From assembly GCA_033980235.1 (NCBI GenBank), contig CM067070.1, positions 10,548,046-10,612,045 on the forward strand: a stretch of 64,000 bases of DNA, read 5' to 3'. The notes under the pieces were generated by a model. The model made no database searches. It saw only the letters and a list, made by a program, of their open reading frames with translations, and was not told where the DNA came from. Origin of the DNA: Diadema setosum. Lineage: Eukaryota > Echinodermata > Echinoidea > Diadematoida > Diadematidae. Both the position numbers and the translations under genes were made by a program. Below are positions 13,148 through 24,786 of this stretch, piece by piece (the stretch's first letter is position 1; each line of letters opens with the position of its first letter).

Positions 13148-13847
13148 GGAAAGTATCAAGCAAATTTTCCCAAACCCATCTTTCATTTTCCCATGCAATA
13201 CCCCTGCCCCAGAAAAGAAAAAAGAAGGTTGACAAGTTTTGCTGACATTTGGCAGACTCTGTAAATTAATTACCTCCCAAGGCCTAACATCAGCATTAAT
13301 TGTCCTTACATGGGAATTAATGATTTCCTGTAAAATTAGCTCTCCATTGTTAGGACAGGATTCACCTCGTGCCTAGGAGTTTCTCGAGTGCTTCATTTCT
13401 GCTACGATGACACCATGTTTCCCGCCTGCCACAGCAATCACGTCTCAGGCCACCGCGGACAAAATGGGATGGACGTGAGACAACGTGGGGGATGGAATGG
13501 ACAAACGTGACAGGCCATGATTGCCATAGATGCTGTGTCAGAAAGTATTTGTGTGTGGGTGTGTGTGTGTGTGTGTCCACATGTATGAACTAATGGTCTC
13601 TGCATCATGTTGCAAAAATCAGAATTAGAAATAAATTTTAGTTTTAGGTGCGTATGAATGGGCCTTTAGTAACCCATAGCTACAAACCCATATCTATGCT
13701 TTGCTTGCCCTAGATCAATAGAAACGTTCAGTTGGGCAAGTAATTTGAAAGGTCATTTGCCCGTTTAAAATATAGGATCTATATCAGAATGCCCATTTGG
13801 GGCATTTTGGGGGGTGATATCTGTAATGCCACACCCCTGTACACTTG

Positions 13848-13868
13848 TTTTTTTTTTGGGGGGGGGGG
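13848..13868. repeat. T-run joined to G-run
   Basis: Ten T followed by eleven G. One of several 5'-T(n)G(n)-3' composite tracts in the window (also 31731, 39821 and 52851, and as complements at 17176 and 31292). Confidence 0.9.
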
Positions 13869-14115
13869 TGGGTGATAGGAGGAGGGTAGGGATGAGAACA
13901 GGGAAGTGGAGGGGATAGCAGAAGTGGAGGGAGGAAGGGAAAGGGGAATGGGTCAGAAGAGAGACAGAGAGATCCCGGTTTTCCAGAGCTAAATTTGCAT
14001 CGGATCATTAATTTAAACACTTCAGAAAGACCCTCTTATTGTCAGCCTTGTCCTGAGTCAGTAACTTGTGTCTCATACAAATATTTCACCATTATCCTGG
14101 GTAGTGTTGTTTTAA

Positions 14116-14628
14116 CTCTCTGTGTGCCATGTTCGCACGCCTGACTCGGTGGACCGCGTGTAAACTTTGCATATTTTACTCAAACGCATGAACCCACCCA
14201 AACCGATCGACAAATTGCCAAATGCCACAGTACAGTGAAAGTGTTCCTTGTGATTCCATTTCTGTCACATGTTGCTTTCATTTTATGTGGTGATTGACTA
14301 TCAAGGTGTGCTCCCTCCTGGATTTGCGAGTAAATTTGAAGTTTCTGTCACTGTTTTGTGCACAGATGTAATTTCTTGGGCACAAAGAGTCCACAAATGT
14401 CCCGCTACTGGTCATTTGAAAGAAAAGCAATCATAGACTTGTCGTACAATTTACGTCAAAGCAAAGCGTGGCATTTTCTCTACATCTTTGCTCATTACAT
14501 GTCCAGGTAACAAAAATCTATAAAAGTTACATAGATTTGAAAAACAGAACGTTTTCCCAAAGCATGACTACGTTGCTGTCTCAGAATAAAGTGGCACACA
14601 GGGGGTTTACACCATGGCACATAAAGAG
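14116..14628. mobile_element. Non-autonomous piggyBac-like element
   Basis: It is flanked by TTAA on the left (14112-14115) and a one-base variant TTGA on the right. The left terminus is CTCTCTGTGTGCCATG; the right terminus CATGGCACATAAAGAG is its imperfect complement. TTAA targets and C-rich pyrimidine starts are hallmarks of the piggyBac superfamily. The 513-bp interior has no transposase. Confidence 0.6.
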
Positions 14629-14691
14629 TTGAATATGATCCAATACATCCATCAATCAATGTTATGTACTACAAGCTTCTCTGAGCACTAG

Positions 14692-15261
14692 TTAAAGGGA
14701 AGATAAACCCCAAGAGCAATGTGGATTGAGTGAAAGCAGCAACATTAGTAGAACACATCAGTGAAAGTTTGAGGAAAATCGGACAATCGATGCAAAAGTT
14801 ATGAATTTTGAAAGTTTTGGTGTTGGAACCGCTGGATGAGGAGACTACTAGAGGATATGACGTATGAGTGGACAACAATACAAAGAAAATATAAAGGAAA
14901 TTCAACAAAAATTCACTTTTCTAGAATCATGAAAGAGCAATGGACCAACCTCTTTCAGAAAGCGGGGGGAATAATTGCTACCCTTAACATATACCTGTCA
15001 ATATCAAGTTGATGGAATTTGTAATTTTCATGAAAAATGGATTTTTGTAGAATTTTCTTTATATTTTCTTGGTATTGTTGTCCACTCATACGTCATAACC
15101 TCTAGTAGTCTCCTCATCCAGCGGTTCCAACACCAAAACTTTAAAAATTCATAACTTTTGCATCGATTGTCCGATTTTCTTCAAACTTTCACAGATGTGT
15201 TCTACTAATGTTGCTGCTTTCACTCAATCCACATTGCTCTTGGGGCTTATCTTCCCTTTAA
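14692..15261. mobile_element. Family A foldback element, full length
   Basis: It starts TTAAAGGGAAGATAAACCCC and ends ggggcttatcttccctttaa. The two halves, each about 190-200 bp, are near reverse complements around a central region with agcggggggaataattgc. Full copies are at 17754-18321 and 22628-23201. No ORF in the family is shared between copies. Confidence 0.85.
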
Positions 15262-17175
15262 ATGTGATAAATTATGTGTGTTCTGTGTTTTCCTCGATGC
15301 AGCAGATCTGAAACTTTGCCCCAGTGTGTACATGCAGTAGTTCATAAAGATTTATACCTTAACAAACCAGCCATTTCTGTATTTTGCATGCATTGTCCCT
15401 AATCAACCAGTGGTACAGCTGTACTGCTTCTAGCAGTGAAAATATGAAAGTGATAAATTCAGATTTTCATTGTCCTTTCATTCAACAACTTGGTTGTGAT
15501 TTATTGTACCGTGAATGTACCATTGTGTGCCCTGACCTGGTTGTAATGACATCAACTAGTAATGCCGCTATTCTATCATTAGAGAGACTGTAATGAAAAG
15601 TAACTATGTAGTATTACAAACACATTTATTTCTGTTAGATCAATATCTTCTTCATGTAATATGCAATAGTTGCAAAAAAAAAAAATGTCAAAACTATGTG
15701 GTCTGCGTACAGCACCTGCAAAATCTAAGCCAGCGACGCTCGGGCGTACGTGGAGTCATTTATCTGCAAAAATGAAACCAGGAAGTGGAGAATGGGTTTA
15801 GAACCAAGAGTAGGGTCACATGACGGCGAGGACATTGTAGCGTGGGTTTCCTCTCGAGCCGTAAGGAGTTTAAAGGGGCAGGCGTGCTCGAGTTCGTGTC
15901 TATTGAGAGATGACTGAAATCATATCCGTGGCGACACAAAGAGGCCATGATTTGTGTCATGTTCACATTTCTGGTGTCTTTGAGGTGCTAGGATGATATG
16001 TAAAAGGAGCATTTTAAAGCCTGGCTGGTCTTTCTGTAAACTGCAGTGCTCCTGCATCTGCTCCCTATCTCTCTATCTCTCTCGCTTGGATATCGTCCTT
16101 ATGCGGTGTAATTTCATGATCAGTTACAGGGTGGTATACAACTTGAAATTTGAGCATGTTGCAAGCTCTGAATGTGAAAATATTGCAGAAATTGTACATG
16201 TATGTGCGTGGAGCACGCATCATGAGCATGTGTGCACAATATTTTGCGGCTTATTTATCTTGTGCTTCGTACAGATGTTTGATGTTGATCTCATGTTTTG
16301 CGCACAAATTTTCTAAGGACCAAGTAGTTTGATGTTTCACAGGTTGTGTGCCTGTTTTTCACGTGCCACATTTTATTTTGAGCAGGTTGCAAATTCTTGA
16401 GGATGTTGTGTAGCATGTTGCTGGCTTTTGATGATGGTGCACAAGAATTGAGGATGTTGCAGCAACATGCTCAAATCCCTCATGGACCACACTGAGTTAT
16501 AAATATCAGTGTTCCCTGTCAATCTAATGCTTAACTTGAGTCTTTGGTGAACAGGGATTTGGTGCGGTATTCAACCGAACAGAGAATTACATGAGAAACA
16601 GAAAGTCATTAAACTTTGTAGACTCCATGTAGCATTGATACACCCATCTTGTTCCAAGCTGATGAGAAGTAGTTACCTACTCAAATAAGCAGACATACAC
16701 AAGGGTGACCAAATTTGAAAAATTGATATTCGTTATTCATTCCCCTTTTCCTATCTTTCTCACATACACAGGTAAAGCTCTGCACCAGCATTTAACTTGC
16801 TGAGTCTCACATTTGTAACAATACCAGCAGAGATATGTTGGCCCTCTATTGCAGAGCACCGTCATTTCAAGTCACGGATCCATATCATGTTCGTGGCAGC
16901 CAACATGCCAATGAATACTTTCAAAACCACTAAAGCCATGTGCCACACTCGTCTGCGTTCTGCTGGGGTAGGAAATGGACAACGCAGCTGTGAATGAGTT
17001 TAGGAGGGTGTTTCGGAAACACAAATATGAGATTTTCGCATGGTTTCCTCCAATGCCCTTCTGGTTGGCAAAACTTGGAAAACTGTTTCTGCAGTCACTA
17101 TATCATAGCAATGTTTAAATTCTTAAATTTACGCATAGAAAGATGCGTAATACACATGTCTTTCAAGGTTCATCT

Positions 17176-17195
17176 CCCCCCCCCCCCAAAAAAAA
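17176..17195. repeat. C-run joined to A-run
   Basis: Twelve C followed by eight A: the complement of the T(n)G(n) tracts seen elsewhere. Confidence 0.9.
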
Positions 17196-17753
17196 TAAGT
17201 TTAGTGATAAGATAAAAACATGAATCTACCATTTAAAGATACTGTAGTACCTTGCATCTTTGAAACGCAAATGGCTGGTTTCCTTTTGGATTAGAGGAAT
17301 GCAGTGAATTGTTTTTGCTGGAATGATTTTTAAAGAGATTTTTCCTCAAAGAAAAGGATGTTTTGAATGTCAACATTTCTCTACAAGGTCACTCGTGAAA
17401 GTTTCAGTAAATTAGGAGGAACGATAGAAAAGTTATAGCCAGCATGAATGAAAGTCGGTGTTTTGGCTGACTTTACTGTTATGTAGTCCAAGGTTTCTTG
17501 AACCATCTCGTTGGCATGGCTAGTATCATGCTCTTCTCTCGCCTTGCACACAAACTTATCAAATTTGTCTGGAATCAACCCAGAAATAACTTCCTCTTCC
17601 TTGCAGATGTGTTTGAAGGAAGCTGTGCAGAAAATGTCTGTCTTGAGAAAATGTGAAGTTGGTGATATTTCATGCTCAAAACTGAAGAAGATCAATCAAC
17701 AAGCAGTGACACAGTGAAAGCCATAGGGTACCATTATTAGTAATTAAAGGACA

Positions 17754-18321
17754 AGTTCACCTTCATATAAAACATAAGGATTGAGAGAATGTAGCAATAT
17801 TAGTAGAACACATCATTGAAAGTTTGAGGAAAATCGGACAATCCGTTCAAAAGTTATGAATTTTTGAAGTTTTTGTGCAGTAACCGCTGGATGAGAAGAC
17901 TACTGCAGTGTGTGAATAACTTAGATATCACATGCGTACAACAATATAAGGAAAATAAAGAGAATTTCGCAAAATTTCATCTTTTGAAAAAAAGTACACA
18001 TTCCCCTGACTCGTTACCGACAAATGTTATGGGTAATATTATTCCCCCTGCCTTTAGAAAGAGGCAAGTCAAGTGCTCTTTTTTTATGCGAAAAAAGTGA
18101 AAATATGTTGAATTTTCTTTACGTTTTCTTTATACAGTTGTACGCATATGACTCACAAGCTGTAGTAGTCTCCTCATCCAGTGGTTCATACACAAACATT
18201 TTAAAAATTCATAACTTTTGCATCGATTGTCCAATTTTCCTCAAACTTTCACTGATGTGTTCTACTAATATTTCTGCATTCTCTCAATCCTGATGTTAAT
18301 GAAGGTGAACTTGTCCTTTAA
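17754..18321. mobile_element. Family A foldback element, second subfamily
   Basis: The ends read TTAAAGGACAAGTTCACCTT and aaggtgaacttgtcctttaa, a perfect 20-bp inverted pair. The arms share gtttgaggaaaatcggacaat and the aaccgctggatgag-agactact block with the other copies but differ at the tips, so this is a distinct subfamily. Confidence 0.85.
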
Positions 18322-18490
18322 GGACTCTGTAGCATGGGGATACCATGAAGTGGAAAGACTGGCCGGGATCAATATTTTTGAGAATTCCAGTAATGAATTG
18401 TGTACGGCTTTATCAGTTATCTCTATGTAAGTGCACACACAGTGGAAGAATCTTGACTATTGTCGACCGTTACCACTAAGCCTCACATGC
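18318..18490 (+). repeat. MITE family D, copy 3 (left part)
   Basis: It begins TTAAGGACTCTGTAGCATGG, sharing its TTAA with the end of the preceding family A element. It runs through tctctatgtaagtgca and cctcacatgcttc, then breaks where another element starts at 18493. Confidence 0.65.
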
Positions 18491-18492
18491 TT

Positions 18493-19369
18493 CAAAAGCC
18501 CACTGCACACAACATGGACCCCATTTACAGTGCGAGGCTCGGCTCGGCTGCGTTCATTTCAGTGTAAACGCGCAAAAGGCCAAATGCGAGGCCAAAATTG
18601 GCCTCACATTTGGCCACGCTCTGGAGGTGGTCTCGGCCGCAGCTCGGCCGCGGCCGAGCCCGGCCTTTTCTTGGTGTAAACGCAAACTGGGCCAAATGTG
18701 CGGCCAATTTTAGTCTGGCTTCCAAACCCTCTGCCCGTACTATTTCGCTATTCAGGATATTAACCCCCTAAACATCGAAAACTAGTATAGTTTAAGGTGG
18801 TTTTGTCCTGCAAAGGATTTTTTTCCTTCGGCAAAGGCCTTCGCCCGAACGGCGACTTCGTCGCCACAGAATTCAGTTGGCAAAGGGTCTGAAAACCAGA
18901 CAATACCAAATTGCGTTTGTTTACAAGCAGAGCGCCACTACAACAAAATATTGAAAGGTTTGAATTAAAAGCGCGGCCGAGCCCAGCAGTGTAAACGGAC
19001 AAAATTGTAAGGCTCGGCCGTGCAATTGAGGCCGGGCTCGGCTCGGCCCCGCACTGTAAACGGGGTCATGATCAGACTGGTCGCAAGACAAAGGCAAGCT
19101 GGGTCATACGACCAGTCGCACGACTTGACACTGCACACTATGCGATCAGACTACACAGCTAGGCTTTACGACTGCTCTGGCTTCAGTACATAATACTGAA
19201 GCGTGATTGGCTGAAAGCCCACAACCTGTCGTGAAAATTTGACATGTTAAATCTCTTCCACTGGCATTATGACTGGAAACTGGTAAGGATGGTGACGTCA
19301 CACTTGCGGTCATAAGGTCGTACGACCGGTGAAATGTGGCAAAGTCGTGTAGTGTGCAAGTGGCCTTTG
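18493..19369. mobile_element. MITE family I, interrupted by a GC-rich element
   Basis: The left end aaaagcccactgcacacaac pairs with the right end gtgtagtgtgcaagtggcctttt. Between them, after the inserted element at 18513-19070, lies atcagactggtcgcaagac and many gtcgtacgacc-like dyads. Confidence 0.6.
18513..19070. mobile_element. GC-rich inverted-repeat element H nested in family I
   Basis: The left end CATGGACCCCATTTACAGTG and right end cactgtaaacggggtcatg are inverted repeats. Inside, ggctcggctcgg and ggccgagcc blocks alternate with 'cagtgtaaacg' motifs. It is far richer in CpG than its surroundings, suggesting a recent insertion that has not yet lost CpG. Confidence 0.7.
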
Positions 19370-19370
19370 G

Positions 19371-19665
19371 ATGCACAATTCGCCTATGAGATTCAAATCC
19401 CAGCCCGGCAGTTGTGCTCTTTGGCAAAGCACTTTAAATATCCCCATTGCCAAGTCTATTGGAGGAGACTTAAAGCCGTTGGTCCTACATGCAGGAGAGC
19501 TATACCGTATGCACATGAAAGAACCCACTTATCTCATAAAGAGCTGGCTGAAATCCAAGTGGAGTGGTCGAGCACACAAAAACCAGGAGATGTCTACAAC
19601 AATCTTCGTGATTGGAGGAGGTACATAATCCTTACAAAGAAGAAGATTCAAGGGAAGAACTGAAC
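19371..19665 (+). repeat. SINE-like repeat with B-box
   Basis: The start holds a Pol III B-box-like GATTCAAATCCC. It is followed by a conserved-looking core (ttggcaaagcactttaaat, gacttaaagccgttggtcct, caggagagctatacc, catgaaagaacccac) and an A-rich end (acaaagaagaagattcaaggg). This layout resembles tRNA-derived SINEs of marine invertebrates. The A-box head is missing, so it appears 5'-truncated next to the family I element. Confidence 0.5.
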
Positions 19666-19694
19666 AAGATACAATGCAATATCATGAATACAAG

Positions 19695-20117
19695 CTTAAC
19701 CCTTTCTGTGTCAGAGTCTTTGGACAGTGTATACAGTGCTATGGGGTTTTCTGTGCCAATCACCACTCAAAAGCACACTTAGGCCCGAATTCACGAAGGT
19801 GGTACAAATAAAACCATGGTTTAAACCATGGATAAAAACCATGGAGCGCCAAGTGTCGCACAAAAAATTTCGTTATGAAATTGGTTATTTTGTCGACAAA
19901 ATGACCTCTTCGTTAACGAAATTATCATTTCGTGGACGAAATGTTCATTTAGTTACAAAATGTTGTCATTTCATTACAAAATAATTATTTCATCGACGAA
20001 ATGACTGATTTCTTAACGAAATATTCTGTGCGACACTTGGCGCTCCATGGTTTTTGTCCATGGTTTAAACCATGGTTTCATTTGTACCACCTTCGTGAAT
20101 TCGGGCCTTTGGGTTAA
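19695..20117 (-). mobile_element. piggyBac-like MITE F, split by a family C insertion
   Basis: From 19695 it reads ttaaccctttctgtgtcagag through atggggttttctgtg to aaaagcacactt, the reverse complement of family F (23228-23320). It breaks at the start of the family C element (19781) and resumes after it with ttgggttaa at 20109-20117. Family F ends are TTAA plus CCCTT. Confidence 0.7.
19781..20108. mobile_element. MITE family C, copy 2, nested in family F
   Basis: The ends AGGCCCGAATTCACGAAGGT and accttcgtgaattcgggcct are perfect 20-bp inverted repeats, continued inward by ggtttaaaccatgg dyads. The interior is a run of short units around TTCGTTAACGAAAT and its variants (ttcgtcgacgaaatg). Good end preservation implies it is younger than the element it interrupts. 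Confidence 0.85.
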
Positions 20118-20137
20118 GATGAGATGGTAGTGATATC

Positions 20138-20528
20138 TTTAAAGGGTGTGTACAGTTCTGGTCGAGGTGAGGATTTAGCTTTCAACGTTTTGCGAGATAT
20201 TCAGAAACCACTCTATGAAATGTCAAAGAGCATGCATTTCTGAGGGGTATCAAAAGTTTATTTGATGAAAATCGGGTTTGAAATGACTGAGATATCCAAA
20301 AACAATGTGAAACAAAGAGATCCTAATAAAAGGCGTGGCCTGTCGCTTTTTGTCATCACTTTTTGGGATATCTCATCTTTTTGAAAACCAATTTTCATCA
20401 AATAAACGTTGAATCCTTCTTAAAATTACATGCTCTTTCATATGTTATGAGAGGTTTCTCATTATCTCACTTAGGAATGTTCAAAACATGAATCCCCACC
20501 CCAACCAGTACTGTACAGTCCCTTTAAA
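20138..20528 (+). mobile_element. TTTAAAGG family B MITE, copy 1
   Basis: It begins TTTAAAGGGTGTGTACAGTT and ends gtactgtacagtccctttaaa. The interior has agatatccaaaaacaatgtg and aaaaggcgtggcc. It matches 38543-38940 in reverse orientation along its whole length. Confidence 0.85.
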
Positions 20529-21058
20529 GTCTCCTTCTACCTTGCCTTTAGATCTCAAGTAGTTTTTCTATTATGCAAAGAATTGAAATGAAAGAAATGA
20601 AAATGATCACATCCCTCATATTAAATAGTAGTTCTAAGTTACTTAGTAGCAATGACCTTGGAGCCCTGATTTGCTAATTGCAGATAAAGGTAAAATTAGT
20701 AAGGTTTTCATGTTCAATACAGATAATGCCCATTGGAAACAGAACCTTAGAAGCTGTTGTTGCTTTTTTAGGAGACCATAAGAAACAAATCCTTATCTTG
20801 TAAAACTTTGTCACCATCATGCAAATTACGATTGTGACATGTACAGTTATATGCACGTAAAAGTTAGATAAGAAAGAATGCTTGAAGACCAGGATTTAAG
20901 CCATCATAAAATACTGTGTGGTGATTTCAGCCACAATCATTCATACCCATGCAAATAATTCTTGGACCTAATATTCTGCAAGTTATATCATCGTCTTCAA
21001 ATTTATGTAGCACACATTATTATGAAACATAATCGATGTGGGATTTGGTATATTTTCC

Positions 21059-21633
21059 TTTAAAGGTAGGGGATACCTTTTACAGACCTCCCAAAATGCA
21101 GAAAAACATTAGATATGAACTTCAGGGGACTTGTTTAGGCCACTGCTGAGAAATTTGGAAGTCAACAGTTATCTACAATTTGAATAATGCACAAAACTCA
21201 ACTACTCAGTAGTTCTGTGTGTCAGCCACACAAGGCCTTTTTGTTGCAGTCTTCTATATCTTTTATGCTATAAACACAAATCTAAAAGTATAAAATCTGA
21301 TGTACCCGGTAATAACATAAAGAGTGTGTGGCAAGAATGTATATATAGAAATGTTTGTAAGTTTTGATGAACTTTCTTCACAAAATATACATGATGGACA
21401 CACATGCAGTGCATGGGTCTGCAAAGGGAGCCTACGTAGTAATGTACTGGAATTTACGGTGAGCCCCGAAAAAAATTCAATTCAAAATCTAACGGTCAAT
21501 AAAAATGTACTAAATGTTACCTTCCACTTTCAATACTTTATGGGAGTTTCTAAAATGATACTCTCTTCAACATACCACTGTATTTATACAACTCTTCATT
21601 TAAGGCATGCAAATGGGATTCCCTACCTTTAAA
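21059..21633. mobile_element. TTTAAAGG-ended element L
   Basis: The left end TTTAAAGGTAGGGGATACC and right end gggattccctacctttaaa are inverted with few mismatches. The 575-bp body is AT-rich with no shared coding frame. It uses the same TTTAAAGG tip as families A and B but different subterminal sequence. Confidence 0.7.
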
Positions 21634-22468
21634 ATCAAATATTGGCCAGTTTTCTGATATATTTTTTTTTTTTTTTATTTTGCTGTTGTTAATGTTGCCG
21701 ATACTTGGCTACAGCTTTCATATGAAAATATCTTCATTGATACAGATAAAAAGGAAATTTGCATGTCAAATCACCAATTAGCACTTTAGACCACCTTTTA
21801 TGCTAGTGAAAGTAAAAAAGCTGGAGGGGAATTTCCACCAGATTTTGCTCTGGTCAAAAGTGCTTTGTCTGCTAATAGACCGAAAGTACTTGGTCTTGCT
21901 TAGTGAGTGTAACTGAGATGGTGTATCAAAACATTTCCTTGAAAATCATGCGCGAAAAACTATCCAAGTTGTTAGGACATGAAGACATATGAGATTGAGT
22001 TGCACAAAGATTTTTTTTCTTTTTTTTTAATGTGAAGATTAATATCACTGTAAAGTGTTTGCCTTTGAGGAATTAGATTCCAAATGATTGCTTTTTCAAA
22101 ATATAATTCATGAGGAAAATGTGTGCAGGAAGAGTTATTTTTTTCAAGTATTTTCATAGATAGATTTACAAAGCCTACACGAGCCTCTTGAAACTGTAAA
22201 ATCTTTAATGCTGTTATTATGTTAATAGGTTAAAGTGGAAAATTCCACTCCAAAATGAAGTTGACTTAGAAGGTGAATAAATCATTAAGCAGGCAAAAAG
22301 AGTGGTATAATGTTTCAATGAAACTGTGTGCAGAATAAGAGAGTTAAAGAATTTTACTGTGCATATATGTTTTTGATGGTTTTCTTGGTAATTACACATC
22401 ATCACTTCGCAAATATCCTATTGCCCTACACAAAAATCATAGCGTCTACTGTTTGGTAAAAGTGATGT

Positions 22469-22561
22469 TTAACCCGTTGAGGCTGAGTCCCAAGTATACT
22501 CGGGCAAGTGTCTATGGGAAAAGCGTGCTGTAGCAAAATGAGTCAGTCCTCAACGGGTTAA
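22469..22561 (+). mobile_element. 93-bp piggyBac-like MITE E, copy 1
   Basis: TTAACCCGTTGAGGCTG at one end and gtcctcaacgggttaa at the other. Interior: ccaagtatactcgggcaagtgtctatggg and tgtagcaaaatg. Other copies lie at 30605-30697 and 44476-44566. TTAA flanks with CCC starts fit piggyBac-type insertion. Confidence 0.75.
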
Positions 22562-22627
22562 GCTGAATGATTACTTAGCATCCTCATCTCAAGTCAGATA
22601 TGAGTGAGCATCCTCCCTGTCTGTTTA

Positions 22628-23201
22628 TTTAAAGGAAACCCAAACCCAAAGAGAAATGTGGATTGTGTGAAAGCAGCAACATTAGCAGAACACATTCGTG
22701 AAAGTTTGAGGAAAATCGGACACTCGATGCAAAAGTTAAGAATTTTACAGTTTTTGTGTTGGAACCGCGGGATGAGGAGACTACTAGAGGTTATGATGTC
22801 ATTTTGGACAACAATATAAAGAAAATATAAAGGAAATTCCACAAAATTCATTTTTCCTGAAAATTATACATTGCATCAATTTGATACTGACATATGTTAA
22901 GGGTAGTAGTTATTCCCCCTGCTTCATGAAAGCGGTTAGTCAAGTGCTCCTCCATTATGCTAGAAAAGTGAAAGCATGTTGATATTTAAAAAAAAAGATA
23001 TTTTCTTTATAATTGTTGTCCACTCATATGTCATAAACTCAAGAAGTCTCCTCATCCAGCGGTTCCAACACCAAAACTTTAATAAACATTCATAACTTTT
23101 GCATCGATTGTCCGATTTTCATCAAACTTTCACTGATGTGTTCTACTAATGTTGCTGCTTTCATTCAATCCACATTTCTCTTCGGGTTGAGGTTCCTTTA
23201 A
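22628..23201. mobile_element. Family A foldback element, full length
   Basis: It starts TTTAAAGGAAACCCAAACCC and ends ttcgggttgaggttcctttaa. The arms match those of 14692-15261 (gtggattg-gtgaaagcagcaacatta; gtttgaggaaaatcgga). The central region contains tattccccctgcttcatgaaagcggtta. Confidence 0.85.
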
Positions 23202-23227
23202 TATAAATCTCTTGCTTAAAATCTTCT

Positions 23228-23320
23228 TTAACCCTTTGTATGCTTTGAGTGCTGATAGACACTGAAAACCCCATAGAATTGTACACACTGTACAAAGTCC
23301 CTGGCACAGAGAAGGGTTAA
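23228..23320 (+). mobile_element. piggyBac-like MITE F, left flank copy
   Basis: TTAACCCTTTGTATGC...gagaagggttaa, 93 bp, with aaaaccccatagaattgtacacactgtacaaagtcc inside. A second direct copy lies at 23840-23933, with element G between them. Confidence 0.75.
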
Positions 23321-23331
23321 CATGGCATTAT

Positions 23332-23766
23332 AGGCTCGTTCACACACAAGGGAAAAAGTGCGATTTAAAAATCGATTTTCTTATCGCGATCAAAATTTCG
23401 AAATTTTTTCCAGTGTGGACAGAAAAATCTCACTAATTACCGCGATCCTTATCGCGATCCAACTCGCACTATTAGTGCGATTTTTCAGAATAATCGCGAT
23501 TATTTTGCCAAGCGTCGTGTGTGTGAGCGCGATCGAGATTCGGAAATCGGTATTTTTAATCCCATCGTTCGTAGCGCGTGCGAAACTCTATTGGGACTGC
23601 GGGGTCAGTCTTCGGTCATGCAAGATTCGCGCATGCGCAGTTTGGCCACTGATCGTTCTTTCCCTGCTGCGAAGTGCGATTTTTCCCTGTGTATGGACGG
23701 TCGAAAAAAAAATCGAAATTTGGATCGCGATTGAAGTTTCGATTTTCGTTGTTTGTGAACGGGCCT
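23332..23766. mobile_element. CpG-rich element G with 5-bp target duplication
   Basis: The ends AGGCTCGTTCACACACAAGG and tttgtgaacgggcct are inverted repeats. A direct ATTAT sits on each side (23327-23331 and 23767-23771), consistent with a 5-bp target-site duplication. The interior repeats TATCGCGATC-type blocks and is unusually CpG-rich. No transposase. Confidence 0.75.
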
Positions 23767-23839
23767 ATTATTGCATTCCACTTTTGAAACAAAGAGAAAA
23801 TGTAAAACATCAGTGGCTCCCAAGCAATGTTTGAACACA

Positions 23840-23933
23840 TTAACCCTTTGTATGCTTTGAGTGCTAATTGACACACAGAAAACTCCATAGCATTGTACAC
23901 AATGTACAAAGTCCCTGGCACAGGAAGGGTTAA
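23840..23933 (+). mobile_element. piggyBac-like MITE F, right flank copy
   Basis: Direct copy of 23228-23320 (ttaaccctttgtatgctttg...ggcacaggaagggttaa) with about ten differences. Confidence 0.75.
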
Positions 23934-24786
23934 AGCAAGCGAAGATTGTAGCATACCAGTCTACACTGAAGCCAAGGACTACATCTATCAAATCTGTTCA
24001 AAGCTGTGACATATCTGAAAATTGTAATAATTTGACATTAAAAGTGAATAAAATTTGGCTGGAATTACTTTTACAGTCATTGTTGTTATGATGATGATAA
24101 TGATAGTTATAAGAATTATTTTCATTTTTGTAATCAGACTGTAATGACTGTGTGATAATAATGACAGACCTCAAGTTGGTCATAGAATAGGGCAGTCTAT
24201 ATGCACTTTAGCACAGATGTCCTCACCATGTAGGGCGCCCTCACATGGTTCAAAATGTTCAAATGCTCTTCACACAAGCAGAATACAAATGTCAAGCATA
24301 CATTAAGTTCTTGACTTTTTAATCGAAGATTCTGAGTTTAAATCCTATGTGATGTATTCAGTGGATATGATTACATTAATTATTGTATCCACACCTGTCC
24401 CTCTTGACCCATGAAATGGGTAAGTGGGAAGGCTATGTTTATAAAAAATGGCAGGCCCTTTTGAGAAGAGTGATAGTTTATATTGAGTTTTTTATTCTCT
24501 GTGTGGCCACTAAAGGAAATACTCAATGCGTATGAGCAAGCTACCATTTTGACCTACAGCTAGCTGTTAGTCCCTTCCATAGGATTACCAGAGGGCCCTG
24601 CCATCATTATTACCACATCCAGCGTTGCTCCTCTATGTACAGGGGTTGTAGAGGGACATTGTTCATGGAATGTCTCCTCTGAGGATGAAAACATGGTGCA
24701 GGTTTTGAATCCAGAGTATTCTGTGTAAAATCTCAGGCCATATCTGCTATATCACTGAAAACCCACTGCCTACTATTTACACCATG

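Noticed and set aside
20681..21058. Possible gene or element between B and L elements
   Set aside because: No inverted ends, no conserved motif and no meaningful frame.
23358..23834. 158-codon frame
   Set aside because: Lies almost entirely in CpG-rich element G and reflects its repeated TCGCGA blocks.
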